From NCBI GenBank assembly GCA_038207565.1, contig JBBQZQ010000001.1:186001-250000 (forward strand): a stretch of 64,000 nucleotides of DNA, written 5' to 3'. This DNA comes from JALZAI01 sp038207565. Lineage in GTDB: Bacteria; Actinomycetota; Actinomycetes; Mycobacteriales; Jatrophihabitantaceae. Of this stretch, positions 17,211-28,532 are shown in pieces (within the stretch, counting starts at the first letter, position 1; each line of letters starts with the position of its first letter). Under the pieces are notes generated by a model, which saw only the letters and a list, made by a program, of their open reading frames with translations, was not told the origin of the DNA and ran no database searches. Position numbers and translations under genes: made by a program.

Positions 17211-18934
17211 CCGAGGCACCGTCGCGGCCGATCGCTGCCGCCAGTGCGGCCGTGGCGCCTGGACCGGCCCCCGCCGGCACGGCTCAGCCGGCCCCCGCCG
17301 GCACGGCTCAGCCGGCTCCCGCCGGCACGGCTCAGCCGGCGCAGCCCACACGGGTTGGCGAGCTGCGCACGGCGCTGCTGAACCTGGGACGGACCTCGGC
17401 GCGGGCCGCGGTGCACGCCTGGCAGCGTTCGCTGCAGCTGCGCGTCGCGACGATCACCCTGTTGGTCACCGGAATCGCCGTCCTGATCATCGGCGTGTTC
17501 ATCGTCGACCAGGTGGCGGGCGGCATTCTGCGCGCCAAGCGCGAGGCTGCGATCAGCCAGGCGAACGTCGGTTTGGAGTCGGCGCGGTCGGTGCTCGCCG
17601 GGATCGACGCCGCCGACGTCGCCGACGTCGTCGTCGCGCAGGAGCAGATCACCGCCAATCTCACTGCCAGCGGGCGCAGCGCGGGGTTGTTCAGCATCGT
17701 CATCGAGTCCACCTCGAGCGAGTTCGCCAGTGGGGCGACGACCGAGCACATCCCGGACGCGCTGCGCGCGCTCGTCCAGAAGGGCAACCTGGCCGTCCAG
17801 TACGGTCCGGTGCGCGCTGCCGGCAGCACCGGGACCGTGCCGGGACTCATCGTCGGCGAGCCGGTCCCCGCGCGCTCCGGACTGTTCGAGCTCTACTACC
17901 TCTTCCCGCTCACCGCCGAGAAAAAGACGGCTGAGCTGCTGCAGGGCACGGTCCTGCTGTCCGGGCTCATTCTCGTGCTGCTCGTGATGGCCATCTCGCT
18001 GCTGGTGACCCGCCTGGTCGTGCGGCCGGTCCGGGTGGCGGCGAAGACCGCCGGACGGCTCGCCGCCGGGGATCTCTCGCAACGCATTTCCGTACACGGT
18101 AGCGACGACCTCGCCCTGCTGGGCCGGTCGTTCAACGACATGGCCGGCAGCCTGCAACGCCAGATTCGCCGGCTGGAGGACCTCTCGCGCGTCCAGCGCC
18201 GCTTCACCAGCGACGTCTCCCACGAGCTGCGCACGCCGTTGACCACGGTGCGAATGGCGGCAGAACTCCTGCACGCCAGCCGTGGGAATTTCCCGCCTGA
18301 GCTGGCGCGCTCGGCGGAGCTGATGCGCGACGAGCTGGACCGCTTCGAGGCACTGCTCGGCGACCTGCTCGAGATCTCGCGCTACGACGCCGGTGTCGCC
18401 CGGTTGGAGTCCGAGACCGCTGACATCCGGGGGGTGGTGGCGGCAGCGATCAGGGGCAGCGAGGTGCTCGCGGCACGACACGGCAGCGAGGTGGTGGTCC
18501 ACGCTCCTGCGCACCCGGTGACTGTCGACATGGATTCGCGCCGAGTCGAGCGGATTCTGCGCAACCTGCTCGGTAACGCACTCGATCACGGCGAGGGTCA
18601 CCCCATCGATGTCACCATCGACTACGACGACCACGCGGTCGCGGTGACCGTGCGCGATCACGGCGTCGGGCTGAAGCCGGGCGACGCCGGCCTGGTGTTC
18701 AACCGGTTCTGGCGCGGTGACCCCTCGCGCAGCCGGCTCACCGGAGGCACCGGCCTGGGCCTGGCCATCAGCCTCGAGGACGCCCGCCTGCATGATGGCT
18801 GGCTCCAGGCGTGGGGCGAGCGCGGCAGCGGCGCGCAGTTCCGGCTCACCCTGCCGCGGCGCGCCGGCCACACGCTGATGTCGTCTCCGCTGCCGCTCGC
18901 CCCGGGACAGCACAATGCGGAGGACGAGGAATGA
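17207..18934 (+). CDS. mtrB: Sensor histidine kinase MtrB
   Basis: 575 residues. The cytoplasmic N-terminal tail is Pro/Ala-rich and contains three repeats of about PAPAGTAQ, encoded by a 24-bp DNA repeat. TM1 is about 79-101, an extracellular sensor region about 102-248, and TM2 about 249-270. Then come HAMP (271-325), a HisKA domain with FTSDVSHELRTPLTT (His339) and a HATPase domain (NLLGNALDHGEG, TGGTGLGLAIS). It phosphorylates MtrA and in relatives localises with the division machinery. It overlaps mtrA upstream and lpqB downstream by four bases each. Confidence 0.95.
   Translation: MTEAPSRPIAAASAAVAPGPAPAGTAQPAPAGTAQPAPAGTAQPAQPTRVGELRTALLNLGRTSARAAVHAWQRSLQLRVATITLLVTGIAVLIIGVFIVDQVAGGILRAKREAAISQANVGLESARSVLAGIDAADVADVVVAQEQITANLTASGRSAGLFSIVIESTSSEFASGATTEHIPDALRALVQKGNLAVQYGPVRAAGSTGTVPGLIVGEPVPARSGLFELYYLFPLTAEKKTAELLQGTVLLSGLILVLLVMAISLLVTRLVVRPVRVAAKTAGRLAAGDLSQRISVHGSDDLALLGRSFNDMAGSLQRQIRRLEDLSRVQRRFTSDVSHELRTPLTTVRMAAELLHASRGNFPPELARSAELMRDELDRFEALLGDLLEISRYDAGVARLESETADIRGVVAAAIRGSEVLAARHGSEVVVHAPAHPVTVDMDSRRVERILRNLLGNALDHGEGHPIDVTIDYDDHAVAVTVRDHGVGLKPGDAGLVFNRFWRGDPSRSRLTGGTGLGLAISLEDARLHDGWLQAWGERGSGAQFRLTLPRRAGHTLMSSPLPLAPGQHNAEDEE
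17264..17335 (+). repeat. 24-bp tandem repeat (three copies) in mtrB
   Basis: CCGGCCCCCGCCGGCACGGCTCAG three times, the third with one change. It lies in frame and encodes the PAPAGTAQ repeat of the MtrB tail. Confidence 0.9.
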
Positions 18935-20685
18935 GGCGCCGGGTCGCGGCGGCGGCGAGCGCCGCCGCATGTGTCCTGACCATGCTGTTGTCGGCCTGCA
19001 CGGGCATTCCGGGATCGTCGCCTCCCGAAGCTGTGAAGACCGGCCTGGATGTACAACCCGGCGTCCAGGCGCTCGTCACGCCGCCGCCCGACGCGGACCC
19101 GCGCAAGATCGTGTACGGGTTCCTCGATGCCAATGGCTCGAACGACCCGCACCACAATTCCGCGCGCACGTTCCTCACGACCGAGGGCAGCAACCGCTGG
19201 TCGGACTCGCGGGTCACGGTGATCGACAATCCGCAGGTCGGCCCGGTCGGCAAGGGCAACAAGGTCCTGGTCACCGGCCAGCGCATCGGTCGCGTGGATT
19301 CCTCCGGCGTCTACACCCCGGAGACGCAGGGTGACGGCACCGGCCGCGGCGCCTTCCAGGTGCGCTCGACGTTCGCGATCAAGAAGGTCAAGGGGCAGTG
19401 GCGCATCGACTCCCTGCCGACCGGTTTGCTGATCAGCTACGCGCAGTTCCAGCAGTACCAGCAGCGCAAGATCTACTTCTACGACCTCGACGAGAAGCAC
19501 CTCGTGCCTGACCTGCGATACAGCCAGCTCAGCGATCCGCTGGCGCTCGCCGACTGGATGATGCAGCGCATGGTCGACGGCCCGCGCGACACGCTGCAGA
19601 ACGCGGTCACCACCGAATTGCCCGCACAGACCGATCCGCAGCGGGTGTCGGTGGACGTGAGTCGCGCGCCGGTCCGGGTGAGCATGCCCGGCGCGCGCCA
19701 GCTCGACGCCGGCACGCGCAACCGCCTCGCCGCCCAGATCGCGCAGACGCTCACCCAGGTGGCCCAGGTCGACGACATCGAGATCGTCGACGGCAGCCGT
19801 CCGATCGAGATCCCGGACGTCGGCGGCACGACATTCCGTAAGGCCGACTTCGACGACCAGATCATCTCCGCACCGGCCGGGTCGAAGCTGTACTACGTCC
19901 GCGAGGGCGGTGTGTATGACCAGGACGGCAGGCCATTGCCCGGTCGGGTCGGCGCCGGGGTCTACGAGCTGTCGGCGGTCGCGGTGGCGCTGCGGGGCAT
20001 CCCGCCGAGCATGTTCGTCGCCGGCGTGAACGGCCCGGCCCGCGATCTGCGTCTCGTCGTCGGCCGGGCCGACCGGCCGTTGCTCACCACCAAGGTCCAC
20101 GGCCAACTGTCGCGGCCGGCCTTCGCGCCCAGACGCAACGAGGTGTGGGTGGGTGACGGCGCCCGGTTGTACCGGGCCGCAACCACCGGTGCGGCGCAGG
20201 TCGTGCCGGTCACCGCGGCGAGCGGCAAGGCGGTCGGCCGGGTGAGGGCCGTGCGGTTCAGCCCGGACGGGTCGCAGGTCGCCATGGTGCTGAGCGGCTC
20301 GGAGGGTGCGCAGGTGTGGATCGGCGCAGTGGTACGCGACTCCTCGGGCAAGGTGCGGGTGGACAGCCTCACCGCGATTAGCCCGCAGGGCATCGCCGTC
20401 ACCGATGTGGCCTGGAACGACGAGCGGAGGTTGTTCGCGACGGGTAAGGACGCCTCGACCGGGGACGCCGGTGTGTACGAGCTGTACTCGGACGGCTCGC
20501 TGTGGACCTCGCGCGGCATCGGTAACCTGCCCGGCGCGCCCGACAGCATCACCGTCACCGAGAACAATGTCGCCGCGGTGTCCTCCGGAGGTGCGGGCGG
20601 GACGGTGTGGAAACAGCAAGCCGGGTCGTGGGTCAGCCCCCACGGCGACGAGACGCGTGGCATGAATCCCGTTTACGCGGAGTGA
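18931..20685 (+). CDS. lpqB: Lipoprotein LpqB, MtrB partner
   Basis: 584 residues. The lipoprotein signal ends in LSAC (Cys23), so the mature protein is lipid-anchored to the outer face of the membrane. GerMN-like domains cover about residues 60-330 (QKIYFYDLDEKHLVPDLRYS), followed by a beta-propeller-like region (AFAPRRNEVWVGDGARLYR, VRFSPDGSQVAMVL). LpqB binds the MtrB sensor domain and tunes MtrAB signalling in mycobacteria and Streptomyces. ATG 18931 overlaps the mtrB stop (ATGA). Confidence 0.95.
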   Translation: MRRRVAAAASAAACVLTMLLSACTGIPGSSPPEAVKTGLDVQPGVQALVTPPPDADPRKIVYGFLDANGSNDPHHNSARTFLTTEGSNRWSDSRVTVIDNPQVGPVGKGNKVLVTGQRIGRVDSSGVYTPETQGDGTGRGAFQVRSTFAIKKVKGQWRIDSLPTGLLISYAQFQQYQQRKIYFYDLDEKHLVPDLRYSQLSDPLALADWMMQRMVDGPRDTLQNAVTTELPAQTDPQRVSVDVSRAPVRVSMPGARQLDAGTRNRLAAQIAQTLTQVAQVDDIEIVDGSRPIEIPDVGGTTFRKADFDDQIISAPAGSKLYYVREGGVYDQDGRPLPGRVGAGVYELSAVAVALRGIPPSMFVAGVNGPARDLRLVVGRADRPLLTTKVHGQLSRPAFAPRRNEVWVGDGARLYRAATTGAAQVVPVTAASGKAVGRVRAVRFSPDGSQVAMVLSGSEGAQVWIGAVVRDSSGKVRVDSLTAISPQGIAVTDVAWNDERRLFATGKDASTGDAGVYELYSDGSLWTSRGIGNLPGAPDSITVTENNVAAVSSGGAGGTVWKQQAGSWVSPHGDETRGMNPVYAE

Positions 20686-20730
20686 GCGCGTCGTCGTCCA
20701 CAACCCCCGGCGGGACCTGTCGTGATCGGG

Positions 20731-20736
20731 CAGGGT
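20731..20736 (+). promoter_or_regulatory. Possible -10 element for the comF gene
   Basis: CAGGGT, 7 nt, then ATG 20744. Confidence 0.35.
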
Positions 20737-20743
20737 TAGCGGC

Positions 20744-21415
20744 ATGCTCACCCCGGTACTGTCGGCACTCACCGACCTCGTGCTGGCCCGCACGTGCGTC
20801 GGCTGCGGTGCGGCAGAGGGGCCGTTGTGCATCGAATGCGGGCCCTCGGTGGTGCTCCGGGCGGCGTCCGACCCACCGATCACGGCAGCCGGGGTCTACG
20901 ACGGGGGGCTGCGCACCGCACTGCTCGCCTACAAGGAGCGTTCCCGCCGCGACCTGGCCGGGGCCCTCGGCCGCCATCTCGCCCGTGCGGTCGCCCACCA
21001 CCGCGCCGGCGTGCTCGTGCCCGTCCCGTCCACGGCGGTAGCGCGCCGGCAACGCGGCGGCGACCACGTGCTGCGTCTGGCCCGGGGAGCCGGCCGGGAA
21101 TGCCGGATTCCGGTCGCGACACCGCTGCGCCTGGTCCGCGGCGTCCGGGATTCCGCCGGGCTCGACATCCGCGCCCGCGCCGAGAATGTGGGCCAGGCGA
21201 TGGCTGCGCGCCGCTCCACCGGGATCTCGGCAGTGCTCGTGGACGACATCGCCACGACCGGCAGCACGCTGCACGAGGCCGCGCGGGCGCTGCGGACAGC
21301 AGGCTGGGACGTGCGCGGCGCTGCAGTAGTCGGGGCGACGCTGCGGCGCTGCGCGCCCTCGTCCACTGGCGGCTCGTTTCACGCGGGTCTAGCGTGGACA
21401 GACCTGACCGAGTAG
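20744..21415 (+). CDS. ComF family phosphoribosyltransferase-like protein
   Basis: 223 residues. An N-terminal zinc ribbon (C18, C21, C29, C32) is followed by a PRTase fold with the PRPP loop VLVDDIATTGST and the RxRRRxNQA-equivalent AVARRQRGGDHVLRLAR. ComFC-like proteins are needed for DNA uptake in competent bacteria; in actinobacteria the conserved gene lies between lpqB and hpf (Rv3242c) and its role is not established. It probably starts at ATG 20744 behind a -10-like box. Confidence 0.88.
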   Translation: MLTPVLSALTDLVLARTCVGCGAAEGPLCIECGPSVVLRAASDPPITAAGVYDGGLRTALLAYKERSRRDLAGALGRHLARAVAHHRAGVLVPVPSTAVARRQRGGDHVLRLARGAGRECRIPVATPLRLVRGVRDSAGLDIRARAENVGQAMAARRSTGISAVLVDDIATTGSTLHEAARALRTAGWDVRGAAVVGATLRRCAPSSTGGSFHAGLAWTDLTE

Positions 21416-21506
21416 GCCGACCCGACCCACACCCGCGACGTGGGGCTTGCCCGCAGCGCGCGTGTCGGCTGGGGCGAGCCACCGACGCAAGGTGTGGAGG
21501 TCCGCA

Positions 21507-22142
21507 TTGGACGCACGTGGCGACGCTGTCGTAAGTCATATGGAGATCGTTGTTCGTGGACGCAATGTCGTCGTCCCGGATCATTACCGACAGCACGTCA
21601 GCGAGAAGCTGGCCAAGGTCGAGCGGTACGACCACAAGATCATCCGGACTGATGTCGAGCTGCAACACGAACGCAATCCCCGACAGAACGGCAGTTGCCA
21701 ACACGTGGAGATCACCTGCCGCACCCGCGGCCCGGTGGTGCGCACGGAGGCCTGCGCGGAGGACTTCTACAAGGCATTGGACCTCGCGGCTGAGCGGCTG
21801 GAACGCCGCCTACGGCAGGCGGCCGACCGGCGGCGAGTGCACCACGGACGGCGCACGCCAAAGTCGCTCGCGGAGATCAGCGCCGCCCAGGATCCGACAT
21901 TCCTGCTGGAGCAGCAGTCGGCGGGCGCGCCCGACGACGACCAACCCGCGGAGGGACCGGGGCGCATCGTGCGCGAGAAGGAGCACCCGGCGCAACCGAT
22001 GAGCGTCGAGGACGCGTTGTTCGAGATGGAGCTCGTCGGGCACGACTTCTACCTGTTCAGCGACGCCGAGACCGGCCGGGCCAGCGTCGTGTACCGGCGC
22101 CACGCCTACGACTACGGATTGATCCGCCTCGGCGCGAGCTGA
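21507..22142 (+). CDS. hpf: Ribosome hibernation-promoting factor, long form
   Basis: 211 residues from TTG 21507, selected because GGAGG lies six bases upstream; ATG 21540 is an alternative. The N-terminal S30AE domain (MEIVVRGRNVVVPDHYRQHV, with KVERYDHKIIRTDVELQHE) binds the 30S decoding region. The C-terminal domain (PMSVEDALFEMELVGHDFYLFSDAETGRASVVYRRHAYDYGLIRL, split here by commas in the family alignment) mediates 100S dimerisation. It stabilises inactive ribosomes under stress. The position between comF and secA is standard for actinobacteria. Confidence 0.93.
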   Translation: MDARGDAVVSHMEIVVRGRNVVVPDHYRQHVSEKLAKVERYDHKIIRTDVELQHERNPRQNGSCQHVEITCRTRGPVVRTEACAEDFYKALDLAAERLERRLRQAADRRRVHHGRRTPKSLAEISAAQDPTFLLEQQSAGAPDDDQPAEGPGRIVREKEHPAQPMSVEDALFEMELVGHDFYLFSDAETGRASVVYRRHAYDYGLIRLGAS

Positions 22143-22148
22143 GCTCGA

Positions 22149-23273
22149 TCACCCCGGCTGGGTCAGCGCGAAACGCACCTCGTCTTCAAAGCTGCCATCC
22201 GGGGTGCGTAGCCGCCCGGCCAGCACGCCGTCGTACTCGAATCCGGCCGCGAGGGCGGCCTTCTGGGAGGCGATGTTGTCGCGCTTGGCACCCAGTTCGA
22301 GCCGGGCCAGTCTGGCGACCTCGAACGCCCATGCGACGAGCAGTCGAAGGGCACGGGTCGTGTAGCCGCGTCCGCAGAAGGCCGGATGCATGCCGTAGCC
22401 GATACTGCCGATCTGCGGCGGCCCGGACAGGCGCACCCGCAGCGACCCGGCGAATGCGCGCTCGGCAACGTCCTCGACGGTCATGTTCAGCTAGGCGCCG
22501 ATCAGCCAGTCCAGACCGGCGCGGGCGGCCATCCGCCGGATTTCCTCGAGGTCGGGCCGCGCGCCCGTGAAGCCGCCGGCCACGGTGAGCTCGTCGGACT
22601 CCTCCTCGTGCCAGCCCGTCGCGTCCGTGCTGGCGGTGCACCTCAGCGCCACTACGCCGTCGCTCAGCCCGCCGGCTGGTAGGCGCGGGTAGCGGGGTGC
22701 GATCGCGTCGCCCGGATCGGTGGCCAACCGGCCGAAATGCGCGAGGTCGTGGCGGCCGTCCGGCAGGCCCAGCTACCGCGCGACGGGTGCCGTCGTAGCG
22801 AAAGCCGGCAGCCAGTGCGGCGTGCGCCGAGGCGACATTCTCGACATCGGTCCTCACCTCGATGCGGTCGGCCCCGTGCGCGAAGCCCCACTCGGCCAGC
22901 AACCGGGTTGCCTGCGCTGCGTAACCTCGCCCACGCGCGTGCATGCCGTCCCAGTAGCCGATGTCTGGCCAGGGGCGGCCGGGGCGGGCGAGGCGCAACT
23001 CGGCAGCGCCCACCAGCCCGCCGCCATGGGCGTCGACGATCGCATACCCCAAGCCCGTGCCGGCGCGGCGCTCCTCGCTCCCGGTGCTGCGCACGAACCG
23101 GGTCGCGTCGGCCGCCGTGTATGGACGGGGAAGGTGGGGGAGGTACCGCGCCATCTCCTCGTCCTGCAGCTGCGCCCGGACATATGCCGCGTCCTGCACA
23201 CGCCAGGACGCAGGTTCACCCGGTCGCCCACCAGGTGGAAATCGTCGAGCTCGAGGTCGTCGAAAAGGCCCAC
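22149..23273 (-). pseudogene. Broken two-domain GNAT acetyltransferase
   Basis: A tandem-GNAT protein of about 375 codons can be read from GTG 23273 only by correcting three lesions. (1) One base is missing near 23205: the frame of GLFDDLELDDFHLVGDRVNLR must shift to WRVQDAAYVRAQLQDEEMARY. (2) There is one extra base at about 22775; removing it joins FRYDGTRR to LPDGRHDLAHFGRLATDPG. (3) An in-frame TAG at 22493-22491 separates DWLIGA from the last domain. GNAT cofactor-loop signatures remain in both halves (GMHARGRGYAAQATRLLAEW and GMHPAFCGRGYTTRALRLLV). The two frameshifts compensate each other. The final 111 codons (22149-22484) could be translated alone from an ATG, but as half a domain. 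Sequencing error is an alternative. Confidence 0.75.
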
Positions 23274-23322
23274 TGACCCAGCGTGCCAGAGCCGGTCGAG
23301 TCGCCCGGGCCGCGCCAGCCCG

Positions 23323-23328
23323 TAGGAT
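23323..23328 (+). promoter_or_regulatory. -10 element for secA
   Basis: TAGGAT, 7 nt, then GTG 23336. No ribosome-binding site lies between the box and the start. Confidence 0.5.
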
Positions 23329-23335
23329 TGGCGCC

Positions 23336-26188
<2,853 letters not shown>

Positions 26189-26202
26189 CCGCGTTTCGGA
26201 CG

Positions 26203-26730
26203 TCAACCGAGCTGGAGGCGGGTGCAGCACCAGCGACCGTGCCGGGACTCGAGGCGGATCGCGATTGCCCGCACCCGCCGACCGGAATCGAGTGTCGCGC
26301 TCAGTTCGGCTACGCCGTCCACGGGTTCGCATGCACGCACCGAGCGCACGCTGGCCCTGCTCGTCCAGTGCGGCCGGCCGCTTCGCGCGGCCCGCTCGAA
26401 GTCGGCTCCCAGACCGGACGCAACGCCGGGACTGAGGAGCGCCGCCAGCTGATGCAGCGGGCGCTTGCCCCCTGCCGTCTCGATGATGCCGATCAGCAGG
26501 CGCCGCGCCCAGGGACCCGGGTCGGGCAGGGCCGCCCGCAGCGGTGTCAGCTCCGGCTGCAGAGGGCGCCGGGCGGACTTGCGCGCTGACCCGCGCCGCT
26601 CGAAGGGCAGTGGGCGGTCGTGCGGCCCGGCGGCCCCCCCGCCGATCTCGTCGTCGAAGGGCGGCTCGCGCGGCGGTGCCGGCCGCAGGGTGATCTCGCG
26701 AATGATGGCATCGACGACGGCGGCGCTCAC
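26203..26730 (-). CDS. DUF6459 / Rv3235-like conserved protein
   Basis: 175 residues from GTG 26730, which overlaps the upstream LysM stop by four bases. The N-terminal part is charged and disordered. The C-terminal about 110 residues match the actinobacterial Rv3235-like family: WARRLLIGIIETAGGKRPLHQLAALLSP, then SVRSVRACEPVDGVAELSATLDSGRRVRAIAIRLE, each in family spacing, and a closing GRWCCTRLQLG. The function is unknown. Pairing with a LysM protein recurs in actinobacteria near secA and suggests a cell-envelope link. Confidence 0.72.
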   Translation of the reverse strand: MSAAVVDAIIREITLRPAPPREPPFDDEIGGGAAGPHDRPLPFERRGSARKSARRPLQPELTPLRAALPDPGPWARRLLIGIIETAGGKRPLHQLAALLSPGVASGLGADFERAARSGRPHWTSRASVRSVRACEPVDGVAELSATLDSGRRVRAIAIRLESRHGRWCCTRLQLG

Positions 26731-27527
26731 GGCTGGTGCTCCTCTGCACTGTGGGCTGCACTGTGGGCTGCACTGTGGGCTGCGCTGTGGGCTGCACTGT
26801 GGGTGCTCCGCGAGCCGACGGCGGACGGTATGTGCAGGACCTGCCCGGGTAGGAGCATGTTCGGGTCGGTGCCTACGGTCGCGCGGTTCACCGCGAACCA
26901 GCGCGGCCAGATGCGGGCGACGCGGGCGTCGGGGGCAGCGGCCGGCAGGTGTGCCGCGGTGATCGACCACAAGCAGTCGCCGGGTCGAACGACCACGGAG
27001 TTCACACCGGACGTCGGGCCCGCCGGGCTTGTCGGGTGCCTCCGGTGGGTCTGATGCGTCGGCGCGGATGTAGGCCAGGCGGGCACGGGCAACGGGGCGT
27101 CGGTCGGCAACGCCGGGGACGGGGTGAACGCCTCGGCCACGGGCGGTGCGGCGGTGGAGGGTGCCGCCGTGGAGGGTGCCGCCGCGCCGGCCGCGGCAGG
27201 AGCGAGCGCGATTGTGATTCCTGCGGCACCGGCGAGCATGCGGTGCGCCGCGGCGGGCAGCACGAGCCCGGCCACCCGCCGGCCGCAACGGCCCGCCGCG
27301 CCGGGCAGCGTGGTGCCGCCGAGGGCGAGCAGCCCGAGCGCCAGCCAGGCAGCGGCGATCCACAGCGCGGCGCCGGCCACCTGCGCCGCCGCGGCGTCGG
27401 CGCCGACCCGGGCGATCCATGGGCGCGGCGCGGACACCTGGCTCGCGAGCGCGCTGTCGGGTCGCATCCAGACGAGCACGACAGCGTCGGCGATGCCGAG
27501 GGCGATCATGCGAGTGATTCGAGCCAT
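26727..27527 (-). CDS. Membrane-anchored LysM-domain protein
   Basis: 266 residues. There is a hydrophobic N-terminus, membrane segments at about 48-72 and 85-112, a Pro/Ala/Thr-rich linker, and then one LysM domain (VVVRPGDCLWSITAAHLP, then NMLLPGQVLHIPS), a peptidoglycan or chitin-type glycan binder. The tail is a repeat (HSAA five times) and ends SAEEHQP. ATG 27527 follows AAGGAC. It probably sits in the membrane with LysM facing the wall. Operon with the DUF6459 gene (GTGA overlap). Proteins of this architecture are usually annotated as LysM peptidoglycan-binding proteins of unknown role. Confidence 0.82.
   Translation of the reverse strand: MARITRMIALGIADAVVLVWMRPDSALASQVSAPRPWIARVGADAAAAQVAGAALWIAAAWLALGLLALGGTTLPGAAGRCGRRVAGLVLPAAAHRMLAGAAGITIALAPAAAGAAAPSTAAPSTAAPPVAEAFTPSPALPTDAPLPVPAWPTSAPTHQTHRRHPTSPAGPTSGVNSVVVRPGDCLWSITAAHLPAAAPDARVARIWPRWFAVNRATVGTDPNMLLPGQVLHIPSAVGSRSTHSAAHSAAHSAAHSAAHSAEEHQP
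26745..26804. repeat. 12-bp tandem repeat (five copies) in the LysM gene
   Basis: TGCACTGTGGGC five times with two point differences (copies 4 and 5). On the minus strand it encodes the HSAA repeat at the C-terminus of the LysM protein. Confidence 0.92.
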
Positions 27528-27598
27528 GCGTTGTCCTTCGTTTAACTGCGTTTACTTATAAAGACATCTGTTTGTATCGGCTGTCAAGGGGTGATTGC
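27528..27598. promoter_or_regulatory. AT-rich divergent promoter region
   Basis: 71 bp between the LysM gene and the Sm-like repeat gene. It is much richer in A/T than its surroundings (TTTAACTGCGTTTACTTATA and on), with several hexamers resembling -10 boxes on both strands. It probably carries both promoters; I cannot fix exact boxes. Confidence 0.45.
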
Positions 27599-28174
27599 AT
27601 GGTTTCCATGCGCTGGGACGATCTGTTCTCCGATCTGGAGGCGCAGGCGGCGGCCCTGCAGGCTGCCGAACGGGCCGGCGAGGCCGCCGAGCGCACGCGC
27701 ATCGAGGTGGGTGCGCTCGAGCTCGGCCAGCGGCTTCGCGCAGCCACCGGCGCAGCGGTGCGCGTCCGACTGGCGGGGGAGCTGACGGTGTCGGGTGCGC
27801 TACGGCGCTGCGGGCCGGACTGGCTGTTGCTCGATGAGGGTGGCGGGCGTGAGGCGCTGATCGCTCTCGCGGCGGTGCTGACCGTCGGCGGGCTGACCCG
27901 CGCGGCCGCCGCACCACAGAACCCCAGTGCCGTTCAGGCCCGGCTGACCCTCCGGCATGTGCTCCGCGGCATTGTGCGAGACCGGTCCCCGGTGCGGCTG
28001 CACCTTCGCGACGCGACCGTGCTGGACGCGACGCTGGACCGGGTGGGCGCCGATTTCGTGGATGTTGCGCTGCACGCGCCCGGGGAAGCGCGTCGGCGCA
28101 CGGAGGTCCACGACGTGCAACTCATCGCGTTGGCGGCTGTGGCCATGGTCCGGCGCGGGGGCATGCTCACCTAG
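27599..28174 (+). CDS. Conserved actinobacterial protein with two Sm/SH3-like repeats
   Basis: 191 residues from ATG 27599, which has AAGGGG upstream. The N-terminal 40 residues form a predicted coiled coil (WDDLFSDLEAQAAALQAAER). Two similar beta-rich modules follow (RLRAATGAAVRVRLAGELTVSGALRRCGPDWLLL and VRDRSPVRLHLRDATVLDATLDRVGADFVDVAL, the same strand pattern), as in Sm-like or small barrel folds. Homologues are sometimes loosely called Fis-family regulators, but I see no HTH. Function is unknown; RNA or nucleotide binding is conceivable from the fold only. It converges on the HTH gene below. Confidence 0.7.
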   Translation: MVSMRWDDLFSDLEAQAAALQAAERAGEAAERTRIEVGALELGQRLRAATGAAVRVRLAGELTVSGALRRCGPDWLLLDEGGGREALIALAAVLTVGGLTRAAAAPQNPSAVQARLTLRHVLRGIVRDRSPVRLHLRDATVLDATLDRVGADFVDVALHAPGEARRRTEVHDVQLIALAAVAMVRRGGMLT

Positions 28175-28190
28175 TCACTCCCGGCGGCGG

Positions 28191-28433
28191 TCAGTCGACG
28201 TCGGGCACAGCCTCGGAGTCGGCGAACGGGTGGGTGTCGACGAACTGCCGGGTCTGGTCGTACATCCGCTCGATGAAGCTCTCGAGCTTGGGGCGCTCGA
28301 CGCGCCACTGGCCGCGTCCGCCGATCTTGATGGCCTCCAGGTCACCATTGCGCACCAGGGCGTAGGTCTGCGACGCGGAAATGTTGAGGATCTCGGCAAC
28401 GTCGGCCAGGGTCAGGAAGCGATCAGCAGCCAT
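28191..28433 (-). CDS. Excisionase/MerR-like helix-turn-helix protein (HTH_17)
   Basis: 80 residues from ATG 28433. A single winged-HTH of the excisionase/BldC class: FLTLADVAEILNISASQTYALV, then AIKIGGRGQWRVERPKLESFI, and an acidic C-terminus (ADSEAVPDVD). There is no effector domain, so it is a small DNA-binding protein, probably acting as an oligomer on repeats. It is conserved in actinobacteria outside phages, so it is unlikely to be a true excisionase. The upstream ATG region at 28481 is less likely. It is divergent from the SAF-domain gene. Confidence 0.82.
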   Translation of the reverse strand: MAADRFLTLADVAEILNISASQTYALVRNGDLEAIKIGGRGQWRVERPKLESFIERMYDQTRQFVDTHPFADSEAVPDVD

Positions 28434-28520
28434 GGTGGACTCAGTGTGGCATCCGCGTCCGGCCGGGGCGGCGCCGTCCACAGGACGTCCACCCGGTTCG
28501 CCGGTCGAGAATCAAGCAGG

Positions 28521-28526
28521 CACGAT
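28521..28526 (+). promoter_or_regulatory. Possible -10 element for the SAF-domain gene
   Basis: CACGAT, 6 nt, then GTG 28533. Confidence 0.35.
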
Positions 28527-28532
28527 GAGCGT

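Noticed and set aside
18658..20883. 741-codon open frame antisense to lpqB and mtrB
   Set aside because: Mirror image of the lpqB coding pattern; no recognisable domain.
22149..22484. Separate 111-codon GNAT enzyme
   Set aside because: Starts inside a GNAT domain (lacks its first strands) and is in frame with the preceding fragment apart from one TAG, so it is part of a broken gene.
26745..26804. Possible CRISPR-like repeats
   Set aside because: The units are 12 bp, adjacent without spacers and in frame inside the LysM gene. The same reasoning removes the ku, mtrB and PH-domain repeats.
26203..27420. 405-codon minus-strand frame covering the LysM gene and DUF6459
   Set aside because: Only its last 175 codons, from GTG 26730, look like the protein family; the rest is a shadow of the LysM gene.
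28191..28433. Phage excisionase
   Set aside because: No integrase, attachment site or phage gene nearby; the gene is of the conserved actinobacterial chromosomal HTH type.
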